DNA from: a bacterium
GTDB taxonomy: Bacteria; Chloroflexota; Dormibacteria; Aeolococcales; Bog-877
DNA: 64,000 bases
Reading direction: 5' to 3'
Assembly: GCA_021785655.1 (NCBI GenBank)
Contig: JAJYET010000005.1
Span: 20,279-84,278, forward strand
A program made the translations under genes and the position numbers. Shown in pieces: positions 25,536-34,816 of the stretch. A model generated the notes under the pieces. The model was not told the DNA's origin and searched no databases. It worked only from the letters and a program-made list of their open reading frames with translations. Every line of letters begins with the position of its first letter. Position 1 is the first letter of the stretch.

Positions 25536-26300
25536 GTGCCCTCTCCCGTCCCCGGCGATCCAACCCGCCTCCTGGTCGCCGGCGACACCCACGGCAACCA
25601 CATGCACTGGAAGCACGCCCTGCTCCCAGCTGCGCGGGAGCACCGGGTGGACGGCATCGTCCAGCTCGGGGACTTCGGGTACTGGCCGCTGACCGGCGAA
25701 GGCCTGAACTACCTCGCCTGGCTCAGCGCCGAACTCGACGACGACGATCTGAGGACCGTGTTCGTGGACGGGAACCACGAGGACCACAAGGCATTGCGGG
25801 ATCTCCCAACCCGCCCCGACGGCTTCGTGGAGGTCACGGACCGCATCCCCTGGGCTCCACGAGGCCACAGGTGGACCTGGCAGGGCGTCCGCTTCCTCGC
25901 CCTCGGCGGGGCCTTCTCCATCGCCCGGCAGTACCGGAAGCTCGACTCCGGCAGGTGGGGATGGTTCAAGGAGGAGGTGATCACGGCCGAGGAAGCCCAG
26001 CGGGCCATCGCGGGCGGGCCGGCCGACGTGCTCCTCGCCCACGACGCTCCGGCCGGGGCGCTGCCCATGGTCGCTGGCGGGCGGTACGACCCCTACACCC
26101 TCCAGAGCGCCCGTCACGTTCAAGAGGCGGCCGCGGCCACGAAGCCGAAGCTCTTGCTCCACGGCCACTGGCACAAGTTCCAGCACGTCCGGCTCTCCGG
26201 GCAGGAGACGGAGGTGATCGGGCTTTCCTACGACGGCGCTCGGAAGAGCTGGCTGGTCCTCAACCTGCCGGGGCTGGAGGTCACGCACGAGCCTGACTGA
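25536..26300 (+). CDS. Calcineurin-like metallophosphoesterase
   Basis: 254 residues from GTG 25536. All blocks of the family are present in order: G-D-T-H-G-N, G-D-F-G-Y-W, G-N-H-E-D, a mid-chain H-D, and H-G-H-W-H near the C-terminus, ligands for two metals. It should hydrolyse phosphate esters or diesters in the cytoplasm. TACCTT lies 6 nt before the GTG, suggesting a leaderless mRNA. A copy of its last 45 codons is found at 27110-27244. Confidence 0.85.
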   Translation: MPSPVPGDPTRLLVAGDTHGNHMHWKHALLPAAREHRVDGIVQLGDFGYWPLTGEGLNYLAWLSAELDDDDLRTVFVDGNHEDHKALRDLPTRPDGFVEVTDRIPWAPRGHRWTWQGVRFLALGGAFSIARQYRKLDSGRWGWFKEEVITAEEAQRAIAGGPADVLLAHDAPAGALPMVAGGRYDPYTLQSARHVQEAAAATKPKLLLHGHWHKFQHVRLSGQETEVIGLSYDGARKSWLVLNLPGLEVTHEPD

Positions 26301-26320
26301 ATTCGGGGTATGCTCTCCCC

Positions 26321-27094
26321 ATGACCGTCGATCTCGACGCCCTGCTCGCGGCGCTGAAGTCGGACCCAGTGGCGCGGGACGCCATCCGGCGGGAGGTGCT
26401 GACCGAGGACCTTCTGGCTCTTCCCGGCCTGATGGAGAGAATGGCGGTGCGGACCGACGCTCGCTTCGCGGAGCTGGGAGGCGCACTGTCGCAGCTCACC
26501 GAGCGGGTGGACCACCTGACCGAGCGGGTAGACCAGCTTGCGAGCCGAATGGACCACCTGACCGAGCTGGTAGACCAGCTTGCGGGTCAGATGGCCGCGT
26601 TGGTGGCTCAAGTGGGGACCCTGGCCAAAGCACAGCAGCGGATGGGTGGCGAGGTGAGCCGTCTCGTGGGAGCCGAATACGAGGCGTGGGCGCTGCGCAC
26701 GGCCCGGCCGGTCGCTCGGGCTCTCGGAGCGCCTCCGGCGCAGGTCCATCCCATCTCGGCGAGCGCGCTGGAGGCACTGCTAACTGCGGCAGAGGATGCT
26801 GGCGGGCTTGAACCCGATGCCGCCGACGATCTGGCCCAGGCGAACGGCATCTTCGTCTGGGAGCCAGGCGAGGCACGGCCCCCCGTCTACGCGGTGGTGG
26901 AGGTGTCGGTCACGGCCAAGGGCGGCGATGTGGACAGGGCCGTCGCTCGGGCCAACCTGCTTGCCAAGACGGGCGTCATCTCTCGGGCCGTGGTCCTCAG
27001 CGATGCCGTGGACGACGAAGCCGCCCCTGGGCTGGAGACCCATCACGTGGGATGGCAACGGGTCGCGCCCAGGCGCTCCATGCCGCTGTTCTGA
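26321..27094 (+). CDS. Coiled-coil protein with C-terminal PD-(D/E)xK-like domain
   Basis: 257 residues from ATG 26321. Residues about 55-115 form a heptad coiled coil of near-repeats (LTERVDHL, LTERVDQL, LTELVDQL). The C-terminal half has an A-V-V-E-V-S-V-T-A-K strand followed by a helix R-A-V-A-R-A-N-L-L, resembling DUF3782-type nuclease-fold proteins; the nuclease link is tentative. TATGCT sits 6 nt before the ATG, again leaderless. It follows the phosphoesterase by 20 bp. Confidence 0.65.
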   Translation: MTVDLDALLAALKSDPVARDAIRREVLTEDLLALPGLMERMAVRTDARFAELGGALSQLTERVDHLTERVDQLASRMDHLTELVDQLAGQMAALVAQVGTLAKAQQRMGGEVSRLVGAEYEAWALRTARPVARALGAPPAQVHPISASALEALLTAAEDAGGLEPDAADDLAQANGIFVWEPGEARPPVYAVVEVSVTAKGGDVDRAVARANLLAKTGVISRAVVLSDAVDDEAAPGLETHHVGWQRVAPRRSMPLF

Positions 27095-27109
27095 CCTCTC
27101 CCCTGTCGC

Positions 27110-27244
27110 GACCGCTTCCCCACCCTGCCCGGCCAGGAGACCGAGGTGATCGGGCTCTCCTACGAGGGGGCCCGCAAGAGCTGGATGGTGCTCGATCTGC
27201 GGGGGAGAAGCGGTGCCGCAGATGTGACGGCCCGCCGCTGGTAA
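27110..27244 (+). pseudogene. Duplicate tail of a metallophosphoesterase
   Basis: In frame, the sequence encodes G-Q-E-T-E-V-I-G-L-S-Y-E-G-A-R-K-S-W followed by a divergent end and TAA. This closely matches the last 45 residues of the phosphoesterase at 25536-26300. No upstream part of a second copy remains. Confidence 0.65.
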
Positions 27245-27354
27245 GGGACTTCAGCCAAAGGTGAAGGCGGTCGCGGGCGCACACCTAGAGAGCGGCGCTA
27301 TGGTATCGGATGCCAACCCCGCGCCAGCAGGCGGAGGGCGATAGACTCGCTCGA

Positions 27355-28683
27355 GTGTGGAGTGTCCGCAAGCTCCTGTCGTCTCTGCCTACGCCGCCGC
27401 CAAGTATCCCAAGCTGGCTCGCGATAGCGCTACTTGCGGGCGCCGCCGCGCCGGCAGTGGCCTTCGGAGTCGGAGGCGTTCCCCACACAGGTCGCGTTGG
27501 TCTGGCTGCCGGAGGCCTGTCAAGTCTGGCTACGGTGGCCACTAAGCTCATGTCCGGCCAGCCGCCCTACACGCCCGGCTTCCACGGCTCTGTTCCCTTC
27601 ATTTATCCGCCGGGCATGCTCATCTTCATACCCGCGCCCTTGTTAGCTGGCCCTGGCCGATATGTCCTGGCCTTTGCTGTAGAGATGCTCATAGTCTTGT
27701 TGGTCGGGGTCGCTCTGGTTCGCGCCTACCACGCCAGCTCCGACCCACGAGCCGACGCGCTCGGATGGTCGCTGCTGGCAGTTCTAGCTGCAGCTGGACC
27801 GCTCACCCTATACCGAACCGATCCTGTCATCGGACTGCTGCTGGTCGCAGCGGCGATAGCCTGGCGTCGAGGGAGTGTCGGCACCAGCTTCCTACTCGTT
27901 CTTGCAGCCGGGTTGATCAAGGAGTACGCCTGGGTCGAGGTGGTGCCCCTGCTTGGCTGGCAGGTTGGCGCCACGGTCAGGGGTCGTCCCAGCAGTCTTC
28001 GACTCGCCAGCGCCACCGTACGACCCGTGTTGCTGGCTGGCGTCCCCATCCTGGTGATATTGGCAGCGGTCGAAGTCTGGTCACATGGCGGGCTCGTAGC
28101 ATCCCAGCTTCACAACCTTGACCGCGGAGTCGAGATTGAGAGTTTGCCGGCCGCTGTCGCCATGCTCCTCGCTGGTCTAAGAGGAGTGATCGTAGTCAGA
28201 GGTGCACTCGGCTCCATGCAGATAGCTGGGTCGGGCCTACATCTTCGCCTCATATCCACCGCCTTCGCTGCGGCTGGCGTGGGTCTACTCGCGCTGATCG
28301 CAATTCGGTCGGCTAGGCCGCCTATTCTTCCCGGTACTGCCTTCTCCTTCGCCATGGGACTGGCCCTGCTGGTCACCCCGGTGCTGTCTCCCCAGTATCT
28401 AGACGCACTCACCCCATGCCTGTGCCTAGCCGCCCTGGAAGCGCGGCCTTCTATCCGCGCGTATTTACTCTGGGGAACGCTGGGCTTGGCACTGCTTACA
28501 CAGCTCGAGTTCCCGTATCTCTGGACCTCTGTGCTCAGCCTCTCCGCGCACGGTCTGGTCGCATTGGAGTTGCGCAACCTGGCCCTCGTGGCCATCGTCG
28601 CCACGATCGGAACGGTATGGATGAGATCGGGAGCGCCAGGTGCCCGAACCGCTGTTCTTCCCACAACTTCCAATTCCCACTGA
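27355..28683 (+). CDS. GT87-like polytopic membrane protein
   Basis: 442 residues from GTG 27355, which follows TAGACT by 7 nt. About ten hydrophobic helices, a conserved loop before helix 3 (F-I-Y-P-P-G-M-L) and an I-K-E-Y-A-W motif are reminiscent of GT87/DUF2029 mannosyltransferases that use polyprenyl-phosphate sugars at the outer face of the membrane. Codon choice is visibly less GC-rich than in the flanking integrase and relaxase genes, suggesting separate acquisition as cargo. Confidence 0.65.
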   Translation: MWSVRKLLSSLPTPPPSIPSWLAIALLAGAAAPAVAFGVGGVPHTGRVGLAAGGLSSLATVATKLMSGQPPYTPGFHGSVPFIYPPGMLIFIPAPLLAGPGRYVLAFAVEMLIVLLVGVALVRAYHASSDPRADALGWSLLAVLAAAGPLTLYRTDPVIGLLLVAAAIAWRRGSVGTSFLLVLAAGLIKEYAWVEVVPLLGWQVGATVRGRPSSLRLASATVRPVLLAGVPILVILAAVEVWSHGGLVASQLHNLDRGVEIESLPAAVAMLLAGLRGVIVVRGALGSMQIAGSGLHLRLISTAFAAAGVGLLALIAIRSARPPILPGTAFSFAMGLALLVTPVLSPQYLDALTPCLCLAALEARPSIRAYLLWGTLGLALLTQLEFPYLWTSVLSLSAHGLVALELRNLALVAIVATIGTVWMRSGAPGARTAVLPTTSNSH

Positions 28684-28825
28684 ACTCACCTCGCTCCAAG
28701 GCCAAAGCACCCAGGTCGATGCGTCGCCTTCCCCGGAGGACCTCCTGCACTCGGCCAAGACCAAGCTCCGTCGCATCGTCCCCCAAGGCACCATCGAGAT
28801 CGCGGCTGCGCACCCAAACCGGTAA
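28640..28825 (+). CDS. Possible small protein, 61 aa
   Basis: GTG 28640 overlaps the end of the membrane-protein gene by 44 nt. The product is Pro- and Ser-rich with a short amphipathic segment (DLLHSAKTKLRRIV). No family is recognised and there is no clear ribosome-binding site, so it may be non-coding. Confidence 0.25.
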   Translation: MPEPLFFPQLPIPTELTSLQGQSTQVDASPSPEDLLHSAKTKLRRIVPQGTIEIAAAHPNR

Positions 28826-28971
28826 CCCGCAGCCCCACCAGTAGACGGTAGCTTCAGACTTGACCGCGCTCAGGCAGCGTGGTACCGTGCTGGGCGGTCC
28901 CGCGGGCACGCCGCTCCCGGGCCAGTATCGGACCAAGCAGGTAACGCCTGACTCCATCAGGGAGTGTTGGT

Positions 28972-30030
28972 ATGCCCCACAGTAAGCCGAGGCCATTATG
29001 GCGTATATTCCAGTACGGCTCCCACACACGGTCCGGCACGCCGCTCCCGCTTGGTCCGCTCGGCACCCCACACAGATGGCGCCTGTTGGCGGTCGTGGCC
29101 ACGGCCTTCGTCATACCCTTGGCCTACGGAGTGTCTGTGGTCCAAGCGGCAGATAGCGCTGGCTACTATTACGGTACTGACAGCAACAGTACCGCCTACC
29201 CCTCCGGGTCACCTTACCAGGAGCCGGGAAACGTTGGTGGGAACTACGGTGGGTATGTTGGTGAGATTGGTACATGGCAACAGACCGCGGGCTGCTCAAA
29301 CTACACCAACTACTTCAACACCACCGACGCGTCAGCGGCCAATAGCAACTACAACTCGGGTATCGGGGTTGGGGTTGGCGGCTATTTCTTTATGGGCGGA
29401 CCCGGTGCCGATCCGAACTACAACGGGACGGCGAGCGAGGCCACGGCCTGGGGTGCAGCGCAGGCCAAGACCGCCGTCAGCAACTGGGATGCCAGATCTG
29501 GCTACACGAGCACATCAAATGGCTACCTACCCTATGAAGTGGTGTGGATGGACATTGAGGGAAGTGCCTCCGCTTCGAACGGATGGGATGGTCGTCTGAC
29601 CAACTGTGGCGCCTCTGACAGCGAGACGGGCATGAACTATGTACTCGATCGCGATACTTTCAACGGCTTCTGGAACTACATCGTGAACAACACCGCCCAT
29701 CTCAAGCCAGGGGCGTACTCATCGGGGAGTTTCTGGAACTACACGTTCACCCCGACCGACTCCCCCTGCAGCGACTATCCAACCGAGTGCGAGATCCTCA
29801 ACACGTGGGAGTGGACCTATGAGAACGACAGCGGGTCAGTCCTCTATGGACCACAGGGATGGACACAGACCGTACAAGCCACAGGCACCCAGGTGAGTGC
29901 CTCCTTCTTCGGAGGCCAGAGCCGCGGCGGACCCTACAATCTCGGTTGGCAATGGTGTATTCCGTCGGCATGTGGCGGCAGCGACGACTACGATCAGCTC
30001 GACCAAAGCAATATGGCGTCTGGCTGGTGA
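28972..30030 (+). CDS. Secreted protein, possible GH25/DUF1906-like TIM barrel
   Basis: 352 residues from ATG 28972 with AGGGAG upstream. An N-terminal signal sequence (about 38-60) precedes a Tyr/Asn/Gly-rich mature chain. The segment V-V-W-M-D-I-E-G followed later by F-W-N-Y-I-V and P-G-A-Y-S-S-G-S-F-W recalls the Asp-x-Glu active site and following strands of GH25-like muramidases and DUF1906 domains. The match is by motif only. If correct it acts on glycans outside the cell. Confidence 0.6.
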   Translation: MPHSKPRPLWRIFQYGSHTRSGTPLPLGPLGTPHRWRLLAVVATAFVIPLAYGVSVVQAADSAGYYYGTDSNSTAYPSGSPYQEPGNVGGNYGGYVGEIGTWQQTAGCSNYTNYFNTTDASAANSNYNSGIGVGVGGYFFMGGPGADPNYNGTASEATAWGAAQAKTAVSNWDARSGYTSTSNGYLPYEVVWMDIEGSASASNGWDGRLTNCGASDSETGMNYVLDRDTFNGFWNYIVNNTAHLKPGAYSSGSFWNYTFTPTDSPCSDYPTECEILNTWEWTYENDSGSVLYGPQGWTQTVQATGTQVSASFFGGQSRGGPYNLGWQWCIPSACGGSDDYDQLDQSNMASGW

Positions 30031-30046
30031 GGTGACTACATTGATC

Positions 30047-30751
30047 ATGAGCAGGTTTCTGCGGACTGCCGGCGGGCTGGTAGTTGTGATAGGGATGTGT
30101 ATGGCCGCGTGGACCGTCGTTGGCCTCTCAGCACGTGCCCACAGCCGTGGGCGCATAGGTGGGGTAGTGCAAGTCGCGGCGGCAAGCAGCCCGTCCGCGC
30201 CTCCCCAACAATCGCCGACAGCTGGATCAGGTGGCAGTTCTTCTGCAGTCTGCTCGGGCAGCCAATTGTCGATTCGAGAAGATCCAGGTCCTACGGCCAT
30301 GGGGTTCGCCTACGAAGTCTTCGTCTTCACGAACGGCGGTTCATCTGCTTGCACCTTGGTGGGGTACCCGACGGTCACGGAGTCGGGTCCGGCCGCTAAT
30401 AGCCACTCATCCCTTGCCCCTGGTGCTTCCTCAGCGATGGGCGCCGCCACTGCGCCCCACTACGCGAGGAATGGGCAGTTCGATCCAGCCTCTATCGTGA
30501 CACTCGCTGCTGGCGGGACGGCGTCGTTTTTTATGGACATGCAGCCAGCCATCATGAACGGCGCGTGTTGGGGGCCAAAGGGAGGTACCCCAAGCGACGT
30601 GCTCTACGTCACGCCGCCTGGTTCTGCAATAGCGCTGGCGATCGCTGGGGCTGGTAGCTTTTGTGGTGACCTGGTCCCGCCTGTTTCTCCGGTGTTCCCA
30701 GGAGTCGTCTTCACCAATGAGCAGCCCCCTGTCTCGGCGGTGGGCAATTGA
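30047..30751 (+). CDS. DUF4232 secreted/anchored protein
   Basis: 234 residues from ATG 30047. An N-terminal hydrophobic helix (10-28) and a Ser/Pro/Ala-rich linker precede a DUF4232-type domain: C-S-G-S-Q-L, then F-V-F-T-N-G-G-S-S-A-C-T-L-V-G-Y-P and a late Cys pair. DUF4232 domains are common in actinobacterial lipoproteins and are uncharacterised. It starts 16 nt after the previous stop, so the two may be co-transcribed. Confidence 0.75.
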   Translation: MSRFLRTAGGLVVVIGMCMAAWTVVGLSARAHSRGRIGGVVQVAAASSPSAPPQQSPTAGSGGSSSAVCSGSQLSIREDPGPTAMGFAYEVFVFTNGGSSACTLVGYPTVTESGPAANSHSSLAPGASSAMGAATAPHYARNGQFDPASIVTLAAGGTASFFMDMQPAIMNGACWGPKGGTPSDVLYVTPPGSAIALAIAGAGSFCGDLVPPVSPVFPGVVFTNEQPPVSAVGN

Positions 30752-30939
30752 AGGGGCGCGCAGAGCGGGGCCACTGAGGTCGATGTGGCCCGGAAGCAGG
30801 CGGGTTGGGCGGTCTCCGCAGCACTCGGCGGAGGGCAGAGAGGGCAGTTCGATACGACTGAGATGGTGGTGCGTGCTTCGGTGACCTCCTGCCCGGTGAT
30901 CGACACAGGTAGGGAGCGGAGCGCACTTCGCGGCGCGTC

Positions 30940-32157
30940 TTGGCAATAGGCGGGCGGCATAGGGCTCCGTGGGCGCCTTGTATCGCCGTCGCATGTCTCG
31001 CTCTTGCTGGTTGCGCAAGTGCTCGGGGACCAAGCCCTGCGGTCAAGCCATCAGTAACAGGGCACTTGGCCTCTGTGAGCACGACTAGGAGTGGCAGTAC
31101 GGCATGGGCGGTGGGCGCGACGGCATTGACCAGCGATGCCCTGCCTAGGACTCTGATCCTTAGGGAGAGTGGTGATGCATGGGTGCGAGTGATCAGCCCA
31201 GACGTGATGGGCGCGCAGCATAACAGATCCGGGGCCGACAACGAACTCACAGGCGTCAGCGCAGTGTCCAAGCAGGACGCTTGGGCAGTCGGGTACTACA
31301 CACCCTACGCAGAGCGAGCTCCGAGTACTGAGGGGGAGAGTTGGCCTTTGATCCTGCACTGGAACGGCTCAGTCTGGACGCGGGTGCGGGCCAATGTGTT
31401 CACTGCTGGGTGGGTGACGCTGAGTGCAGTTAGTGCCGACTCCCCCAATGACGTCTGGGTAGTCGGAGCATATCGCGGAGCATATCCTCGTGTATTCCAC
31501 TGGAACGGTGATGCTTGGCAGTCCGTATCGTTGCAGGGTGCGCTGGGGGCAGGTGGCTTGTACGGCACGAGCATTTCCGCCGTTCAGGCGCTCGGCCCTG
31601 CAAACGAATGGATGGTGGGCTCGTCAGGAGGAGCGTCGCCGCTCGTATTGCACTCTAGTGGCTCTGCATGGACCTCTGTTCCAGCTCCGAGAAGCGGTGC
31701 CGAAGGCGTAGGGAGCTCGCTCACCTCGGTGAGCATGACGCAATCAGGTGTCGGGTGGGCCAGCGGTGTCGTAGGGTCAAACACTGGGGTCCTTGACTAC
31801 TGGAACGGCAAGGCATGGACTTCTGACAGTGCGTCGGCGGTCTTGGCCTCCGGGTCGCTCAGATCTGTCTCAGTGTTTTCATCCTCGTCATCCTCGGCTC
31901 CGGAAGGCTGGGCGGTTGGAGGGGTCAACAGCCGTGGCGCCGCCGTGCTGGAGCTGACCGGATCGGGTTGGACTGCGGTGGCAACTCCCAGTGTGCGAGG
32001 TGGCGATCTGTCCTTGAATGCGGTCGTGAGCATACCTAATGGTGGGGCGGAGGTCGTTGGTTCGTACGTCAAGTCGGACGCCTCGCCAATCGCACCCAGC
32101 CCACTCGTGCTCTCTTGGAAGTCTGGCAAATGGGAGCAGGAACCCATTGTCGCGTGA
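30940..32157 (+). CDS. Beta-propeller-like lipoprotein
   Basis: 405 residues from TTG 30940. Lipobox A-L-A-G-C near residue 25. The mature chain has six or seven repeats of about 45-50 residues with the pattern L-x-x-V-S-x-x-x-x-x-x-x-W-A-V-G ... H-W-N-G-x-x-W-T-x-V, expected to fold as a propeller. Repeat proteins of this type bind ligands or partners at the cell surface. Codon usage is lower in GC than in core element genes. Confidence 0.75.
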   Translation: MAIGGRHRAPWAPCIAVACLALAGCASARGPSPAVKPSVTGHLASVSTTRSGSTAWAVGATALTSDALPRTLILRESGDAWVRVISPDVMGAQHNRSGADNELTGVSAVSKQDAWAVGYYTPYAERAPSTEGESWPLILHWNGSVWTRVRANVFTAGWVTLSAVSADSPNDVWVVGAYRGAYPRVFHWNGDAWQSVSLQGALGAGGLYGTSISAVQALGPANEWMVGSSGGASPLVLHSSGSAWTSVPAPRSGAEGVGSSLTSVSMTQSGVGWASGVVGSNTGVLDYWNGKAWTSDSASAVLASGSLRSVSVFSSSSSSAPEGWAVGGVNSRGAAVLELTGSGWTAVATPSVRGGDLSLNAVVSIPNGGAEVVGSYVKSDASPIAPSPLVLSWKSGKWEQEPIVA

Positions 32158-32468
32158 ACGGGTGCTTGTTGCGATGCGCGGCAACGACAGAATGGGTTGC
32201 CCGCGGCCAAGAACGGCGCCGTGAGGCGCGGCAGCGGAGCGAGGAAGTGGGGAGCCCAGAAGGCTGCGCAGGGGGGACGCTGAGAGCGGGAGGGGTAAGA
32301 GGCCGGGGGAGGCATTGCCCACTCCCCGGCCTCCGTCAGGAGCCCGTGCCGTACCCCAACGCGTGTGGGGAGCGCCTCCAAGGCTGTGCCGACCTCGAAG
32401 GCAGCGTCACTGCAACCCCCACACCCGTGAGGCAGGCTCCGGCCCAGAAGCCTAGCACCCCCCTGCCC
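32158..32468. other. Intergenic, no gene recognised
   Basis: About 310 bp between convergent genes. GC-rich, without a supportable coding frame; no clear terminator hairpin. Confidence 0.4.
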
Positions 32469-33860
32469 TCACCGCTCCCCCACCACCCGCACCGGGGGTC
32501 GATCCCGCAGTCGAGGCGCGGGCAGCCTGAGCCCCGACACCGCAGACACACCGCCTTCGCTCTCGGGCTCGGAGACCATCCGGGCAGGTCCGAACCCCAC
32601 TGCCTGCCGCTGCACCTCGCCCTCGGGCCGCGTGCCCAGCCGCTCCGCCACGAACTCCGGGGTGATCCACACCCGCCGGGCCGGCGCGCCCTGGGCGATG
32701 GCCCGGTGAAGCAGCGACTCCATGCGGGTCTCCACCGACCGCAGCCCGGCCTCACCCGAGGCGGCGTACCCAGTGACCACCAGGTCCAGCGCCTCCGCGC
32801 TCAACGGCACCACCCGCCGGGCGAGCCCGTAAGCGTCGAGCAGCCGGGGCCACAGGTGCGAGCCCGCCACCTCCACCCGCTCGGCCTTCGTCAGACCCTC
32901 CACCTCCACCACCTCGCAGCGGTCCAGCAGGGGCGCGGGAATCGGATCAAGGGAGTTGGCCGTCGCCACGAAGCTCATCCCCGCCATCGGGTAGGGGACG
33001 CCCACGTACCTGTCGGTCCAGGTGGTCGAGCCCAGCAGCTCCAGCATCCAGGCCGTGGGCGAGGCCCCGTGCCGGGACCACCCACCGCCCAGCTTGTCGA
33101 TCTCGTCGAGGACCAGCAGCAGCCGGGACGTGCCCGCCCGCCGGATCGCCCGGATGATCGCCCCCGGCTCCGCCGAGCTCCACACCCGGTCGGCACCGGC
33201 GAGGTACACCTCGTCCATCGAGGCCATAGGGACTGACACCACCTCGCACGGGCGACCCAGGGCGTCCGCCATCGCACGCGCCAGGGTGGTCTTGCCAGTC
33301 CCCGGCGGGCCGACCAGGAGCAGGGGTCGGATGCGATGCTCGCCGCCGCCCTGCAGCTCCAGGTGCGCCTGCGCCGCCACGCGGTCGGCCAGGATGGCCT
33401 TCACCCCGGCGTGCCCGCCGTGGGCCGCGTCGAGCGCCCGCTGGGCCGCCAGGGCGGCAGGCTTGCGCTCTGCGGGGGGCGCGGTCCAGGGAAGCTCCGC
33501 CACCAGCCGCAGCCAGTTCCGCTGGTGCTCCGACCCGTCCTCGTCGGCCATCACTCGCCCAGCCACCGACTCCACCTCGGACCTCGCCGCTTCGGAGGCC
33601 TCCGCCACCGCCGACCGGGCCGCGGCCACCAGGTCGCCATCGAGGTTGGGTGAGCCCGGCCGGGCCCGCTCGGCCGCCGTCTGTCTCGCCGCCTCAATCG
33701 CGGCCTCGGCCTTCTCCTGCGCCTCGTCCTCTCTCGCCTCCGCCTCGGCCCGCACCGCCTCGGCCCGCAGCCGGACCGGGCAGTCCTCACGGGGGACCGT
33801 CGGATGCACCAGGCCACAGCTCGAGCACGGGCGCAGAGGATCGAAGTCAAAGCGAGACAC
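32469..33860 (-). CDS. Lon-like AAA+ ATPase without protease domain
   Basis: 463 residues from GTG 33860 with AGGTGG upstream. The N-terminus has a zinc-knuckle-like C-x2-C ... C (Cys12, Cys15, Cys27), then an Ala/Glu-rich coiled coil (about 30-105). The AAA+ core carries Walker A G-P-P-G-T-G-K-T (184-191), Walker B L-L-L-V-L-D-E-I-D-K-L and a sensor-1 Asn (ATANSLD), with the Lon-type spacing. No Lon Ser-Lys protease domain follows. It may remodel a protein or DNA complex of the element. Confidence 0.75.
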   Translation of the reverse strand: MSRFDFDPLRPCSSCGLVHPTVPREDCPVRLRAEAVRAEAEAREDEAQEKAEAAIEAARQTAAERARPGSPNLDGDLVAAARSAVAEASEAARSEVESVAGRVMADEDGSEHQRNWLRLVAELPWTAPPAERKPAALAAQRALDAAHGGHAGVKAILADRVAAQAHLELQGGGEHRIRPLLLVGPPGTGKTTLARAMADALGRPCEVVSVPMASMDEVYLAGADRVWSSAEPGAIIRAIRRAGTSRLLLVLDEIDKLGGGWSRHGASPTAWMLELLGSTTWTDRYVGVPYPMAGMSFVATANSLDPIPAPLLDRCEVVEVEGLTKAERVEVAGSHLWPRLLDAYGLARRVVPLSAEALDLVVTGYAASGEAGLRSVETRMESLLHRAIAQGAPARRVWITPEFVAERLGTRPEGEVQRQAVGFGPARMVSEPESEGGVSAVSGLRLPAPRLRDRPPVRVVGER

Positions 33861-34121
33861 TGAGCCACCTCCTGCCAGCCACCAGGGCGCGCCCACAGAG
33901 CGCATGCCTGTCCCCTGGGGGACTGTGGTGGCGCTGGCCCATCGGTCGGGGCCGGCGACTTCTTGCAGTCTACCCCGGAGCCGGGGCGGCCAAATGCCCC
34001 ACAACATGGACCATGAATCGTGAAGCGTGAAGCGAGGCTCGCCGGGGCGAAGGCCTCAGCCATCGCCTCGCAGCTGCGCCGATCAGATATCCCCGGCCGA
34101 GGCCAGGGGTAGCGTTGGGAC

Positions 34122-34373
34122 GTGAGATCACCGGCAGCGGTCGCCGTGGCCAGGGCGGCCCGGACCTACTACCGGGCGGAGAGCTCCATGGCCCGCGCCC
34201 AGGACCGGGCCGACAGGGCGGCGGCCACACTCCGCGCCGCAGCCCAGGGCGCGCCCGAGGGTAGCGTCTCAGTCGGCGTCTGGCGGGTTAGGATCGACGA
34301 CCGCGGCGCGCTCACCGTCGTGGCCGTCCCCCAGGCCCCGGTCAACCAGCTTCCTCTTCCGTTCGGGGACTGA
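34122..34373 (+). CDS. Small hypothetical protein, 83 aa
   Basis: Starts at GTG 34122, 6 nt after TAGCGT, so probably leaderless. An Ala/Arg-rich helix (about 5-45) is followed by a short beta segment (GVWRVRIDDRGALTVVAV). No family recognised. Confidence 0.5.
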   Translation: MRSPAAVAVARAARTYYRAESSMARAQDRADRAAATLRAAAQGAPEGSVSVGVWRVRIDDRGALTVVAVPQAPVNQLPLPFGD

Positions 34374-34557
34374 CCACGTTGCCGGCGCGGAGCTGGCTCC
34401 TGGCACTGGTCTCCGCAGCCAAGGCGTTTCGCAGGGCGGACCACTCAGCCCCACCTGCGCGAAGCCGGTCGAGGGGGACTATAGGAACATCCCCGTCGCC
34501 CAGCCATAGGGTGGCGCGCGAGCGGGCTCGCAGGACAACTGCGGGCCCGCTCATCAA
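34342..34557 (-). pseudogene. Fragment related to the partition RHH protein
   Basis: The frame encodes L-D-R-L-R-A-G-G-A-E-W-S-A-L-R-N-A-L-A-A-E, closely matching the C-terminal helix of the RHH protein at 35458-35946. The preceding beta-strand and helix of the ribbon-helix-helix fold are lost. Probably a duplicated remnant, though a short expressed protein is not excluded. Confidence 0.35.
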
Positions 34558-34564
34558 GCTTACG

Positions 34565-34816
34565 TCACTTCGTGCCTGGTCTTCCGCTTGAGTGCAAGAC
34601 CCTGGTCACCCAGGGCCGAGTCGGGATGGGGCCAATCCACAGCCGCAACAGGCCCAAGCCCAGAGCCACTGCAATCACGAGACCGACCGGCCAGCCCCAC
34701 CAAGCGTTGCGAAACCCAAGCGCGTCCACCAATACCGTAACTATCGGCACAATAACTCCAGCACTGACCATGAAGGGCACCGCTGGCACCTTCCGCGTTG
34801 GCTGTTGAGTACTCAC
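34565..34816 (-). CDS. Small two-helix membrane protein (possible immunity partner)
   Basis: 83 residues from GTG 34816, overlapping the TGA of the upstream gene (GTGA). Two hydrophobic helices (about 16-32 and 41-60) with basic flanks. Tight coupling to a secreted Gly/Ala-rich protein gives the layout of a bacteriocin-immunity pair, but no family match supports this. Confidence 0.5.
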   Translation of the reverse strand: MSTQQPTRKVPAVPFMVSAGVIVPIVTVLVDALGFRNAWWGWPVGLVIAVALGLGLLRLWIGPIPTRPWVTRVLHSSGRPGTK

